DNA of 64,000 nt. It comes from Edaphobacter sp. 12200R-103. Lineage in GTDB: Bacteria > Acidobacteriota > Terriglobia > Terriglobales > Acidobacteriaceae. The notes beneath the pieces are model-generated. The model saw only the letters and a program-made list of their open reading frames with translations, was not told the DNA's origin and did not search any database. The stretch is from positions 124,001-188,000 of the forward strand of contig NZ_CP048114.1 of assembly GCF_010093025.1 (NCBI RefSeq), read 5' to 3'. Numbering within the stretch: position 1 is the first letter of the stretch; each line of letters begins with the position of its first letter. Positions 27,095 through 36,274 of this stretch are shown here, piece after piece. The position numbers were made by a program, and so were the translations under genes.

Positions 27095-27163
27095 CTTGAG
27101 ATGACAGTTCCCAGACGGAGCCATTTGCCTGAAACAATATGCATTCCTTACGTGGAGGCACGC

Positions 27164-27628
27164 ATGAATTCAAAGAACGCGCAATTCACCGGGAACGTGT
27201 CAGAGATTGTCCGTCTGTTCGCACGGCTTTCGCTAGGACTTTCCTTTCTAGCCGCTGTGGCTGATCGTTTTGGCTTATGGGGGCCGCATGGAGCAAAGAA
27301 CGTATCCTGGGGAGATTTCGCTCATTTCGTCGAATACACAGGGGCGGTGATGTCTCTCTTCCCCGGATCATGGGCAGTACCGCTTGCATGGGCAGCTACG
27401 GTCGCAGAGACACTTTTGGGGATATTGCTCATCGCAGGCTTCAAAACACGAATGGCCTCCGTCTTCTCTGGTCTTCTCCTTTTATTGTTTGCTATGGGCA
27501 TGGCCACAGGCCTTGGGATCAAGACGCCATTTGACTATTCAGTCTTTTCGGCGGCTGCTGCAGCATTCTTGCTGGTGTTCTGCGGCCCCGATAGATTCAC
27601 GTTGGACAAGCTTTTGAATCGATCATGA
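27164..27628 (+). CDS. DoxX-family membrane protein
   Basis: 154 residues from the ATG at 27164 (GGAGG 6 bases upstream). Four helices: IVRLFARLSLGLSFLAAVAD, VPLAWAATVAETLLGILLIA, ASVFSGLLLLLFAMGMA, SVFSAAAAAFLLVFCGP. DoxX-like proteins act in membrane redox or thiosulfate/quinone metabolism and in some bacteria in oxidant defence; the exact activity is open. Third gene of the unit beginning at 26191. Confidence 0.8.
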   Translation: MNSKNAQFTGNVSEIVRLFARLSLGLSFLAAVADRFGLWGPHGAKNVSWGDFAHFVEYTGAVMSLFPGSWAVPLAWAATVAETLLGILLIAGFKTRMASVFSGLLLLLFAMGMATGLGIKTPFDYSVFSAAAAAFLLVFCGPDRFTLDKLLNRS

Positions 27629-27780
27629 AAACTGGGCGGAATTTCTGACCACGAATACAATGACTTCGATAATGGGAGCGCTCCGTGTAGTAGACATGAG
27701 CGAATTCGTTCAGTGGCGGTAGAACCGTTTACCGCTGCTCGATTGAGACATAAACAGCTTGGTTTGATTGGAAGTGCGAT

Positions 27781-28413
27781 ATGCCAGCACCTAAACCCGT
27801 ACGGATATTGTTGGTCGATGATCACCCTATCTTTCGCGAAGGGTTGAGTATGGTCATCCAATCTCAGCCTGACCTGCTTCTTGTTGGCCAGGCGGAGAAC
27901 GCGGAGGATGCTCTGTGCCAGTTTCGTCGCACCCGTCCCGATGTGACGATTATGGATCAGAGGCTTCCAGGGGCGAGCGGCACCGATGCGTTGATCGCCA
28001 TTCGGAAAGAAAACCCTCGCGCGATCGTAATGATAGTGACTACTTCTAAACAAGATATGGACGTGCGGCGCGCGCTCAATGCTGGGGCTGCCGCCTATGT
28101 TTTGAAGAACACCCCGAAAGCGGAGATGCTCCGCGTGATCCGTTGGGTCTCTGAGGGGCGTAGACACATCCCTTCCGAAGTCGCGAGCACAATCGCAGAA
28201 CATCTGGGACAGGAGGACCTTTCTCCGCGGGAGATCTCAGTCTTGAGGTTGATCCGAGATGGTCACCGAAACAAACAGGTCGCCCACCACTTAGGAATCT
28301 CCGAAACAACAGTCAATTTCCATATAAGGAACATTGTCGAAAAGCTCCAGGCAAATGATCGAACCCACGCTGTGACCATCGGCTTTCGACGTGGTCTCTT
28401 GGAGCTCGAATAG
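27781..28413 (+). CDS. NarL/FixJ-type response regulator
   Basis: 210 residues. Receiver domain with LVDDHPIFREGL, phospho-acceptor Asp59 in VTIMDQRLPG, and the conserved Lys in AYVLKNTPKA. LuxR-type DNA-binding domain at about 145-205 (LSPREISVLRLIRDGHRNKQ, HHLGISETTVNFHIRNIVEK). The best candidate partner is the histidine kinase at 22157-23068, the only one in the window, though not adjacent. Confidence 0.9.
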   Translation: MPAPKPVRILLVDDHPIFREGLSMVIQSQPDLLLVGQAENAEDALCQFRRTRPDVTIMDQRLPGASGTDALIAIRKENPRAIVMIVTTSKQDMDVRRALNAGAAAYVLKNTPKAEMLRVIRWVSEGRRHIPSEVASTIAEHLGQEDLSPREISVLRLIRDGHRNKQVAHHLGISETTVNFHIRNIVEKLQANDRTHAVTIGFRRGLLELE

Positions 28414-28556
28414 GGAGGAGAACAACTCTCCTATAGAAAACTTCAGTCCTCAGGCTGTTCCGAAGGTCAGCCCATTTCTCCGATTTGATGATTAGCCTAC
28501 AAACACTCGACGCTGTCGATCTAAGACGCGCGTTTCTGACGAACGCAGGCTAATCA

Positions 28557-28796
28557 ATGACGGATCACCGAATATCGAGACTGTCGTCAATTTCGGCAGA
28601 GCCAGAGGACGCTCAGCTTACAGGGCAAACACGTAATCTCGAACGCCGCCTTCTGGCGCTGAATGTGACGCGATTAGAACACGAGATCGTGACGCCCACT
28701 AGCTGGTTGGCTCGGACCTTCAAGGCCGTCCAGGAGAACTCAACAACATCTGAACAACGTCCAAACAGATCTTTCGACTTATTCCCTGACACATGA
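28557..28796 (+). CDS. Small hypothetical protein
   Basis: 79 residues, Thr/Ser/Arg/Glu-rich, with a helix RNLERRLLALNVTRLEHEIV. AGG lies 6 bases before the ATG. It precedes the GNAT gene by 37 bases on the same strand. No family recognised; it may be chance. Confidence 0.3.
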   Translation: MTDHRISRLSSISAEPEDAQLTGQTRNLERRLLALNVTRLEHEIVTPTSWLARTFKAVQENSTTSEQRPNRSFDLFPDT

Positions 28797-28833
28797 CACG
28801 AAAGAAGCACGTTGAAGAAAAGAGAACTATCGG

Positions 28834-29151
28834 ATGACGAAAGACGAAATGGAAACCTTAATCAAAACCAAGACTCGCAACAAGGTGAGAATTCGCCATC
28901 TTGAACAACGAGAGGGCGACTCTGTCGCTTTTCTAAGCTACTCCATTGACGACCCAAATAAGATGACGATCTGGCACACGGAAGTTCCACTATCGTTGCA
29001 ACATATGGGCATCGGAGGAAAGCTCGTAGAAGAGGCTGTTCAAATGGCCGCGCGTGACTCGTCGTATCTCCGCATTGTGTGCCCGTTTGCGAAAGAACAT
29101 CTGGCAAGTCATCCCGAACTTAGGGACCGTTACGCAGTTCAACTGCAGTAG
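28834..29151 (+). CDS. GNAT-like N-acetyltransferase (YjdJ type)
   Basis: 105 residues, the length of the minimal GNAT family. IWHTEVPLSLQHMGIGGKLV contains the acetyl-CoA loop (Q-x-x-G-I-G-G-K), followed by the typical IVCPFAKEHLASHPE. Substrate unknown. Its direction matches the quinone oxidoreductase gene 78 bases downstream. Confidence 0.8.
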   Translation: MTKDEMETLIKTKTRNKVRIRHLEQREGDSVAFLSYSIDDPNKMTIWHTEVPLSLQHMGIGGKLVEEAVQMAARDSSYLRIVCPFAKEHLASHPELRDRYAVQLQ

Positions 29152-29228
29152 GTAACTCTTGTTCGCTGCCTCCATCCCCAATCTTTAACCAGCTGTGTAA
29201 CAGCCCATCTTGCATGCAGGAGTGATGT

Positions 29229-30212
29229 ATGCCAAAAGCAGTAAGGTTTCACAAGCTCGGCGGTCCCGAAGTCTTACAGATTGAGGACGTGGCGGCAAGG
29301 CATCCAGAGATGGGTGAGGTCGCCATCGATGTCGCAGCAGTCGGCCTGAACCGGGCTGAAAGCATGTACTACCGGGGGAACTACTCCCAGAAACCTGAGT
29401 TTCCGTCCGGTCTTGGATATGAGGTCGTCGGAACTGTTACTGCGGTCGGGGAAGGAGTAGATGCTTCACTCATAGGCAAACGGATCGGAACGATCCCTAT
29501 CTTTTCCATGAACCGGTATCCGGTGCTCAGCGAAAAAGCCGTTGTGCCAGCCGAAGCTGTCGCGGAATTTCCCCCATCCTTGTCATCCATAGAAGGAGCG
29601 TCCGTCTGGATGCAGTACCCGACTGCATACGGCGCTCTTGTTGAATTTGCCAAAGTAGGTCCAGGCGATATGGTGCTCCTCACGGCCGCAACCTCTTCGG
29701 TCGGGCTTGCGGCTATACAGATCGTAAAGGCTCAGGGAGCAATCTCCATCGCGACCACAAGAACTTCAGCAAAGAAACAGGTATTACTGGATCTTGGGGC
29801 TGACCACGTGATCGCTAACCAGGAAGAGGATCTTCCGGCTCGCGTTCACGAGATTACAGGTGGCAAACTCGCGCGAGTAGCCTTCGATGCTATCGGGGGA
29901 TCATATATCGACACGCTGGCGCAAGCTGTGGCTCCTGAAGGGACAATCTATCTGTACGGTCTGCTCTCTGAGGAAGCCAACAGCTATCCTGTCAGCGCTT
30001 TCTTCAAGTGTATTTCGCTTACCGGCTACATGATGCACCAGATGAATAGGCCTGAACGATTCGATCGCATGAAGCGGTACGTATATGAGCGCCTCGCGAA
30101 TGGTTCTTTCAAACCCCGTGTAGACCGTACCTTCCCGTTCGAACAGGTTGCTGACGCATATCGATATCTTGAGAGCAATCAGCAGGTAGGCAAGGTAGTC
30201 ATTGCGATCTAG
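29229..30212 (+). CDS. Zinc-independent quinone-oxidoreductase-type MDR enzyme
   Basis: 327 residues. GroES-like N-terminus (GLNRAESMYYRGNY, PSGLGYEVVGTVTAVGEG), Rossmann domain with VLLTAATSSVGLAAIQIVKA, and C-terminal FEQVADAYRYLESNQQVGKV. A NADPH-dependent quinone/enone reductase is likely. It is not closely similar to the oxidoreductase at 11574-12491, so this is not a recent duplicate. GGAG lies 7 bases before the ATG. Confidence 0.88.
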   Translation: MPKAVRFHKLGGPEVLQIEDVAARHPEMGEVAIDVAAVGLNRAESMYYRGNYSQKPEFPSGLGYEVVGTVTAVGEGVDASLIGKRIGTIPIFSMNRYPVLSEKAVVPAEAVAEFPPSLSSIEGASVWMQYPTAYGALVEFAKVGPGDMVLLTAATSSVGLAAIQIVKAQGAISIATTRTSAKKQVLLDLGADHVIANQEEDLPARVHEITGGKLARVAFDAIGGSYIDTLAQAVAPEGTIYLYGLLSEEANSYPVSAFFKCISLTGYMMHQMNRPERFDRMKRYVYERLANGSFKPRVDRTFPFEQVADAYRYLESNQQVGKVVIAI

Positions 30213-30381
30213 GGACCAAGCGGCGGAGTTTCGAGGTACCGCCAGCTCCCGTCGCTTAAATAGCTTTGAAGATCTCGCTCCTGAACGATTTCAAGGGCGT
30301 TTTAGAGCTTTGGGGCAATCACGCAACTGATTGTTCTGTACGACAACGAACCGCAAAACGATTAACAGAAGGAAGGGAATT

Positions 30382-30741
30382 ATGAGCTTTACACAAACTG
30401 TCGAGACCTCGAAGACCGAGGCTATACCAGCGCCATTTCCAAACACTAAAGGGAATGTCACCCTCAAGGTCCTGAATAGTGAACAGTCCTTGGGGCCGGC
30501 GGTGGCTCTACTGATCATGGAGCCAGGAAGCGAGATTCCAAGACACGTACACGGGCGAACAACCGAAATGTCATACGTCCTCGACGGAGACTTCATAAAC
30601 GAAGGCATCTCGTATCCGAAGGGAACGGAATTCAATATCAAGCCAAATACTGTTCACGGCCCCCATACGACGAAGACGGGATGCACGGTCATGGTCACGT
30701 TCAGCTATCCATCTGTTCTCGATGATTTTGAATTGGCCTAA
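30382..30741 (+). CDS. Cytosolic cupin-domain protein
   Basis: 119 residues from the ATG at 30382, preceded by GGAAGGGA. Cupin motifs GSEIPRHVHGRTTEMSYVLD and IKPNTVHGPHTTKTGC supply the metal-binding His residues and a Glu. No signal peptide, unlike the cupin at 26696. Function unknown; possibly an anti-oxidant or ChrR-like sensor domain. Confidence 0.8.
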   Translation: MSFTQTVETSKTEAIPAPFPNTKGNVTLKVLNSEQSLGPAVALLIMEPGSEIPRHVHGRTTEMSYVLDGDFINEGISYPKGTEFNIKPNTVHGPHTTKTGCTVMVTFSYPSVLDDFELA

Positions 30742-30792
30742 CAGACTGTCGTAGGAGTGGTCCTTTTCACGAGGTTGTGATCAAAATCGGGA

Positions 30793-30822
30793 GCCGTCTG
30801 GCCGACAGAATCGCCAGGCGGC
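30793..30822. repeat. GC-rich imperfect inverted repeat
   Basis: GCCGTCTGGC and GCCAGGCGGC form a 10-bp stem with one G-T type mismatch around a 10-base loop, 52 bases after the cupin gene. It may serve as its 3'-end hairpin. Confidence 0.35.
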
Positions 30823-30875
30823 GGCCGCTCAATCGACCGCCCTAATGTGCCAACTTCCACCAAAAGCTTCTTAAT

Positions 30876-30909
30876 AAGGCCCCTTGATTTTTTTTTGGAT
30901 CAGGGGCTT
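30876..30909. terminator. Inverted repeat with T-rich loop between convergent genes
   Basis: AAGGCCCCTTGAT and ATCAGGGGCTT pair with two bulges around a loop containing nine T residues. It sits 18 bases beyond the end of the minus-strand TonB receptor gene and could end transcription from both sides. Confidence 0.45.
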
Positions 30910-30927
30910 GCTACTGTTTCGCAGGAT

Positions 30928-33153
30928 TCAAGGGAATCTGAGCCCGGCGGAGACAATCCTGGGGGCTCCCAGTGTTAAGAGTGGAGTGCGTCCCGCTTCT
31001 ACTCTCTCATTACCCACGTTCTGAACTGAACCCCACAAGCTTAGTTTCGAAAAGAGTCGATGCTCCGCATAAAGATCGACCTGTGCGAATCCAGCTAAGC
31101 GATAGCGATTGGAGGAGTCATCAAACTGCCGCCCACTAGACCTAAGGTAGATCGAAAAAATTCCCCATCTGTTTCGCTCCATGCGAACCTCCAGAGTTCC
31201 AGAGTTTCTTGGCACCTGTGGGGTCCATTTCCCAACTAAGCTCGGATCGGGTTGAAACTTCGTGACTGTGGAATCCGCATATTGATAACCAGCTTTCACA
31301 ACAAGGAATTCCAACGGATGCATCTCCGCCTCTGCCGTAAAGCCCTTGCTGGTCAGTTGTCCAAGATTCTGGCGCATGAGCGTCGAACTCGTAGGGGTCG
31401 AACTGATCGTCACAGCAGCAACCGGTCGATTCACCTGTGTCCAGAAATAACTCGTCCGCACCGATCCGATTCTGTGCAGATGGATCAGACCACCTGCTTC
31501 CCATCCTGTCGCTCTTTCTGATCGCAAAGCGGGATTCGCTATGGTCAGTTGCTGGCCCACCTGGCTTGTGCGGTAGAGCTCATTCAGAGAAGGACCGCGA
31601 AACGCGCGGAAGACTGAGCCGGTCAATGAAATGCCAAGTTCGAGATCCTTCACCAAGCCCAATCTGGGATTGAAGACGGTCTCCGCAGTCTCGGGAAAGG
31701 GAACCCCCGAGGCTCCTCCGGTCTGCTTCGCGTCGAAGCTCGCAAAATGATCGATCCTTGATGAAAGCGCCACGGACCAGCCCCTGGGATGCCACAATGC
31801 TTCTCCGTAAAAACCACTATCGCGTTGGCGGGCACTTGTACTCACTGTCGGCTGATTTATCCCGTTCGATACGGGTGTCTCGGCATCCGTTCCCCGCGTA
31901 TCGAGCACATCCGCTCCCAGTACAGTGGTCACGGGACCAAATGCACGTGCCCATTGCCCGGCTCCTCCTAGCTGCATCGAAGGAACCTTTTGCAAGCGCA
32001 CAAGCCGCTCGGTCATGCGATCTGCCGCGACTGAAGAGAAACCCTGGCGATATCCCTGATCCATTCCATACAACCGCAAAAGAAAACGGCCGGCATTGGA
32101 AGCATTCCAGTCGCCGCCTGCGGCGTATCTCCAGATGCGGGCCGCGTTCGTCGCAGACGGTGTGCCATTGTTGCGAGCTTCGTTGAGGAGATTGCCACGC
32201 AAAAACACAGCGCCGCCGGAACTGAGGTCGTGCCTCAACTCCAGTCGTCCACTTTGAGAGTGGACATTGGCAGGAATATCCACTGGACCGCGAGCCTCAG
32301 GAGCCGTCAGGATATAGCCTCCCGTACGAAACAAAGTCGTTGCTCCCAGAATCCCCCAGCCCCGAGCTGTGCCAGCCAGAAGTCCACTGGCAATGGACGT
32401 GTCTTCTTGCGCTCCGGTTAGATGTAACGCGTACTGCAAGCCTTCTCTCGGTACAACAGGCATGACGTCGATGACGCCGCCAATGGCGCTTGAACCATAA
32501 AGATCCGACGCACCTCCACGCATCACCTCGACTCTTTGAACTGCCAGCTCGGGAATTTCGTTCCAGTGAATCCAGCCACCGAAAGAGTCATTGAGCGGAA
32601 CCTGGTCACTCAGCACCAGGGTGCGGCTTGCCGCTGTCGATCCCAATCCCCTCAGCGATGTACCCTGGCTCGTGGGATTGGCCACCCAGGAGCTGGTCCT
32701 GCGAAATAGCTGGAATCCCGCTATTTGACGCAACCGGTCATCGAGCGAAAAGCCGGGAATCTCCTTGAGCTCTTGACCGCCAAGTATTCGAACGCTGCTT
32801 GCGCTTGCATTCAGTGCTAACGGCTGACGGGTTGCCGTTACTTCAACGCTCGTAGTTACAGGAGCGATCTTTAAAGTGACATCAAGTTGACCGTCGTTTC
32901 CCGCAGGTTGAGCTACCGTGGAAAAGCCTTCATGGGATACTTCGATCAGGGTCTGCGGCCCCGCTCCGGTTACGATCGCGCATCCGCTTGCATCGCCATG
33001 AAACTGTTCATGGCCGACACTCACCACTAAGCCAGGGATTGCGTCGCCCTTCTCGTTGTAAGCGCATACCTTTACAGACCGAGTGACTGCTAAAGCCGGA
33101 ATGCCAAGCAGACAGGCCGCCACAAAGTGGCAGACAAGTCGATTCGAAAACAT
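30928..33153 (-). CDS. TonB-dependent receptor
   Basis: 741 residues from the ATG at 33153. Signal peptide (HFVAACLLGIPALAV), a short carboxypeptidase-regulatory-like domain (VCAYNEKGDAIPGLVVSVG), a plug with VEVTATRQPLA, SSVRILGGQELKEIPGF, TSLRGLGSTAASRTLVLSDQ and YGSSAIGGVIDVMP, then a barrel ending APRIVSAGLRFP. The size and plug resemble BtuB/iron-siderophore receptors. A second receptor gene lies upstream on the same strand, separated by a terminator-like hairpin. Confidence 0.88.
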   Translation of the reverse strand: MFSNRLVCHFVAACLLGIPALAVTRSVKVCAYNEKGDAIPGLVVSVGHEQFHGDASGCAIVTGAGPQTLIEVSHEGFSTVAQPAGNDGQLDVTLKIAPVTTSVEVTATRQPLALNASASSVRILGGQELKEIPGFSLDDRLRQIAGFQLFRRTSSWVANPTSQGTSLRGLGSTAASRTLVLSDQVPLNDSFGGWIHWNEIPELAVQRVEVMRGGASDLYGSSAIGGVIDVMPVVPREGLQYALHLTGAQEDTSIASGLLAGTARGWGILGATTLFRTGGYILTAPEARGPVDIPANVHSQSGRLELRHDLSSGGAVFLRGNLLNEARNNGTPSATNAARIWRYAAGGDWNASNAGRFLLRLYGMDQGYRQGFSSVAADRMTERLVRLQKVPSMQLGGAGQWARAFGPVTTVLGADVLDTRGTDAETPVSNGINQPTVSTSARQRDSGFYGEALWHPRGWSVALSSRIDHFASFDAKQTGGASGVPFPETAETVFNPRLGLVKDLELGISLTGSVFRAFRGPSLNELYRTSQVGQQLTIANPALRSERATGWEAGGLIHLHRIGSVRTSYFWTQVNRPVAAVTISSTPTSSTLMRQNLGQLTSKGFTAEAEMHPLEFLVVKAGYQYADSTVTKFQPDPSLVGKWTPQVPRNSGTLEVRMERNRWGIFSIYLRSSGRQFDDSSNRYRLAGFAQVDLYAEHRLFSKLSLWGSVQNVGNERVEAGRTPLLTLGAPRIVSAGLRFP

Positions 33154-33245
33154 GATCTTCCAATGATATCGCGCCGACACTTGTAGCCAGACATGCGGTG
33201 CTACCGCCTGAAAAATACTCAGCAGTTCTCTAACAAGAAATCCGC

Positions 33246-33281
33246 AAAAAGAGGCAACACCTCCCCGGTTGAGGAGGTTGT
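33246..33281 (-). terminator. Intrinsic terminator between two TonB receptor genes
   Basis: On the minus strand a CAACCTCC...GGAGGTGTTG stem with a two-base bulge is followed by TCTTTTT at 33250-33246. It lies just after the stop codon of the 928-residue receptor, so the downstream receptor gene is probably transcribed from its own start or at a lower level. Confidence 0.6.
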
Positions 33282-33286
33282 CGCGT

Positions 33287-36073
33287 TCACCACTTTCCGA
33301 GAGATACCTTGAGGCCGCCGAATACAGTTATCGGTGCACCGGGAGCAAAGAACGTGCTGCTACGCACCGGATATTCAGTATCTCCGTCGAACTGGATAGA
33401 ACGGAACGGCCGTGGGGTGAAGTTGCCGTTGTCGTCATAAGGAGTAGTAGCGAGTTGGCCCGCAGTGTAATAGTGGCGATTCAGGAGATTATTGATCTGA
33501 GCGAACAGCTCGAGATGATTCGTAAGTCTGTATCTTGTCCCCACGTTTACAACACCATACCCCGGGCTCTTTCCCGGTCCGAGATAATAGACACCATCGG
33601 GCTGATGTTGGTTATTCTCGTTGCCACGAACATACGATGAGCTGATGAGATTGAAATCGGTATCGATTGAAAGCTTCCGCAGCGGATGGTAGTCGCCAAA
33701 CAGCTTGAGCATGTGTTGCGGAACCTGTGGGATCCGGTTGCCGGGCGAGATCGCAATGTTGCCTCCATCCACCACTCCCATTCCTCCGCCTTCGGCATTG
33801 CTGTTGCTGCTGTTGCTTCCACTGCCGACAGTCTGTGAACTTTGATAGGTAGCGTCCAGGAACGTGTATTCCGCACCTCCATCGAAGTGCCGCAGATTGG
33901 CCGAGAAGCTCGCCTCTACACCCTGACGCCGCGTCTTTCCGAAGTTCTGGAAGTAGCCATAGCCGGTCTGCTGCGAAGCAACGAAGAGCAGGTCGTCGTA
34001 GTTGTCGCTATGAAAGAAGCCCGCACTCCACCGTAAGGTTGCATTCGGGCTTCCGCGAAGGCCTGCTTCAAATGTCTTGCTGACAACCTGTTTCAGCGGA
34101 GGATCGCTGACCAGCGCATTCGGCAGGCTGCAGGGGAAATCCGGGTCGGCACACCCAAGCTCTGTCGATGTTGGAGCGCGACTGCTTTCTCCATAGTTGA
34201 AATAAGCGCTCAGTGCCGCCGAGGCCTTATAGACAACGCCAGCCGAAGGATTGAAGCGATCAAACGTATTGATCGCGGTGAGAGTACCGCGGTAAGGCAC
34301 CGGCGGCAGCCGATCCTCATTGTTAATCGTGGTGTGGTTATAACGGCCCGATGCTGTCAAAACCCATTTCCCCACCGTAAACGTATCGGTCAGGAAAAAG
34401 CTCGGAGTGTTCGTGCTTCCGTGAAGGTTGACTCGGTTATCCTGCGGCGCATCGTCTGCTTCCGTAGAGCCATCGAGAAAAACCGGGATTCGAGTCACTG
34501 AGATTCCATCGTCGTTCAGATAACCATATTGCGCATTCTGGACGAAGGTGAGAGTCCCTCGATCCCAACCGCCCCCGACGGCAAATCGATTGTGTGCTGT
34601 CCGCCAGGAAAGTACGCCTGATAAGCCATAAGCATTCTGCTTATTGACGGTATCCGTGTCTACGCCTGTACACTTCTCACCCGGCTCGTCCAACTCCAGG
34701 CCTTGCGCGATGCAGCGAAGATACGGAAACGGAGTATTGGCTGGAGTAATGTTTGGAGGAAAGGTGATACCCGCGGCAGTCAGGGCCGCCTTATCGGCAT
34801 TGCTCAGGGTGTAGAGCGATTCCCCGAAAGAGTCGTCATTCATATCACCGTTCGTGGTATTGGTCCGAATATGGCGGTAGTAGGCGTTGGCATTAATACT
34901 CAGGCTTCTCGAAAGAGCATGCGTCGCATTGAAGGTGAGAAAAGGGGAGTGCTGCCAGGTCCGGTCAGGGATGCTGAACACGCTGTTATAGCCGTGATTG
35001 AGCCCGGTGGTGCGATGGATTGCCCGGAAATCCTGTGTGCCGTTTCCGGTCAGATCATTGATGGCGTAGCCGCCCGAGAGCGAAATCGCGGTCAGATCTT
35101 TGTTGTATCCGAGCTTCGCGAAAGACTGACGCACGCTGGAGGGTGAAGAAACCCTCCAGCCATCCTCATGGAACAACGTACCGGCCGCAAACCAATTTAG
35201 ATCGCTCTTGTTGCTTCCGCCATACTCGGCATCGAGCGCCATGCGGCCAAAGCTTCCCCCGTATCCGCTGACAGCCAGCCCCGGATTCGTGAGGCCGCTT
35301 TTTGTCTGTACAGCGATAGCTCCACCCAGCGTATTTAGGCCATAAACCGGATTCGAGCCGGGGATAAGCTCGGTCGTATTGATGGCAACTTTCGGGATCA
35401 GATCCCAAGCCACCACGTCGCCGAAGGGCTGGTTTTGACGTACTCCATCCAGGTACACGGACAGGCCTTCCGCCGAACCAACGAGGGGAGATGCCGTATA
35501 GCCGCGATAATTCACGTCAGGCTGGAACGGATTATTCTGATTTTCGTTGACGTAAACACCGTTGAGCCGCCGCTTCAGGACATCCGTCAGGTCGATGGCA
35601 TTCGTATCTTCGATTGTTTGCGCGGTTAGGGATTGTACGGGAACAGGAACGTCAGACTGTGGTAGATCGAGAGAGCCAATTGGCGTTGAAGCAATGACAT
35701 CCACGGTGGTCGAGATGCTTCCAACCTGAAGTCGAACATCCTGGACCACCGAAGATGCCGGCTGAACCTGCAGCCGAAGGATCTTCATCGCGAAGCCCGG
35801 ATGCGAAAGTTGAAGCTCATATTGTCCAGGCGCCAATCCGGATACAACCAGTGAGCCGTCGGTTTCTGTTTCTACGGATTGGATATGGGTAGAGAGTAGG
35901 TCTGTCAGCGTCCCTCTGGCCTGAAGTGGCCTCCCCTCCGGATCGTGGACCTGGATTCTCACTTCCCCGGTACCTGTAGGCGCGGAGGTGTGGGAGTTCT
36001 GAGCAACTGCATTCGAAGCTAAGGGAAAGAACAGAGCCACAAAAAAAATGGCGAGACGCATGTTAAACGGCAT
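33287..36073 (-). CDS. TonB-dependent receptor with carboxypeptidase-regulatory-like domain
   Basis: 928 residues (ATG at 36073, or 36061 giving MRLAIFFVALFFPLASNAVA). The Ig-like domain VRIQVHDPEGRPLQARGTL is followed by a plug (VPVPVQSLTAQTIEDTNAID, VYLDGVRQNQPFGDVVAWDL, PVYGLNTLGGAIAVQTK) and a barrel of the FecA/oligomer receptor type ending TVFGGLKVSLGKW. Two Cys pairs in loops (YLRCIAQGLELDEPGEKC; ELGCADPDFPC) may form external disulfides. Ligand unknown. Confidence 0.88.
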   Translation of the reverse strand: MPFNMRLAIFFVALFFPLASNAVAQNSHTSAPTGTGEVRIQVHDPEGRPLQARGTLTDLLSTHIQSVETETDGSLVVSGLAPGQYELQLSHPGFAMKILRLQVQPASSVVQDVRLQVGSISTTVDVIASTPIGSLDLPQSDVPVPVQSLTAQTIEDTNAIDLTDVLKRRLNGVYVNENQNNPFQPDVNYRGYTASPLVGSAEGLSVYLDGVRQNQPFGDVVAWDLIPKVAINTTELIPGSNPVYGLNTLGGAIAVQTKSGLTNPGLAVSGYGGSFGRMALDAEYGGSNKSDLNWFAAGTLFHEDGWRVSSPSSVRQSFAKLGYNKDLTAISLSGGYAINDLTGNGTQDFRAIHRTTGLNHGYNSVFSIPDRTWQHSPFLTFNATHALSRSLSINANAYYRHIRTNTTNGDMNDDSFGESLYTLSNADKAALTAAGITFPPNITPANTPFPYLRCIAQGLELDEPGEKCTGVDTDTVNKQNAYGLSGVLSWRTAHNRFAVGGGWDRGTLTFVQNAQYGYLNDDGISVTRIPVFLDGSTEADDAPQDNRVNLHGSTNTPSFFLTDTFTVGKWVLTASGRYNHTTINNEDRLPPVPYRGTLTAINTFDRFNPSAGVVYKASAALSAYFNYGESSRAPTSTELGCADPDFPCSLPNALVSDPPLKQVVSKTFEAGLRGSPNATLRWSAGFFHSDNYDDLLFVASQQTGYGYFQNFGKTRRQGVEASFSANLRHFDGGAEYTFLDATYQSSQTVGSGSNSSNSNAEGGGMGVVDGGNIAISPGNRIPQVPQHMLKLFGDYHPLRKLSIDTDFNLISSSYVRGNENNQHQPDGVYYLGPGKSPGYGVVNVGTRYRLTNHLELFAQINNLLNRHYYTAGQLATTPYDDNGNFTPRPFRSIQFDGDTEYPVRSSTFFAPGAPITVFGGLKVSLGKW

Positions 36074-36274
36074 CCAGGATGATCCTTCGAAAAATTTTCG
36101 ATTCGTTGACGTTCACTGTGTTAATTCCAGGAATCGCGAATCTGTTCACGCTTTTTGAAAAAAGAGCTGTCTGACCTCTGAGCAAGGTGGACGGAGCAGG
36201 TGACATCAGCAATTGCCCGATGGAACGGTAATTACTATTCGCATATAAGCTCATATTCCGCTAGAGTCTTCTGG

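Noticed and set aside
28415..28433. Short AGGAGA/TCTCCT hairpin after the response regulator gene
   Set aside because: Only six base pairs and no T-run; not distinguishable from chance.
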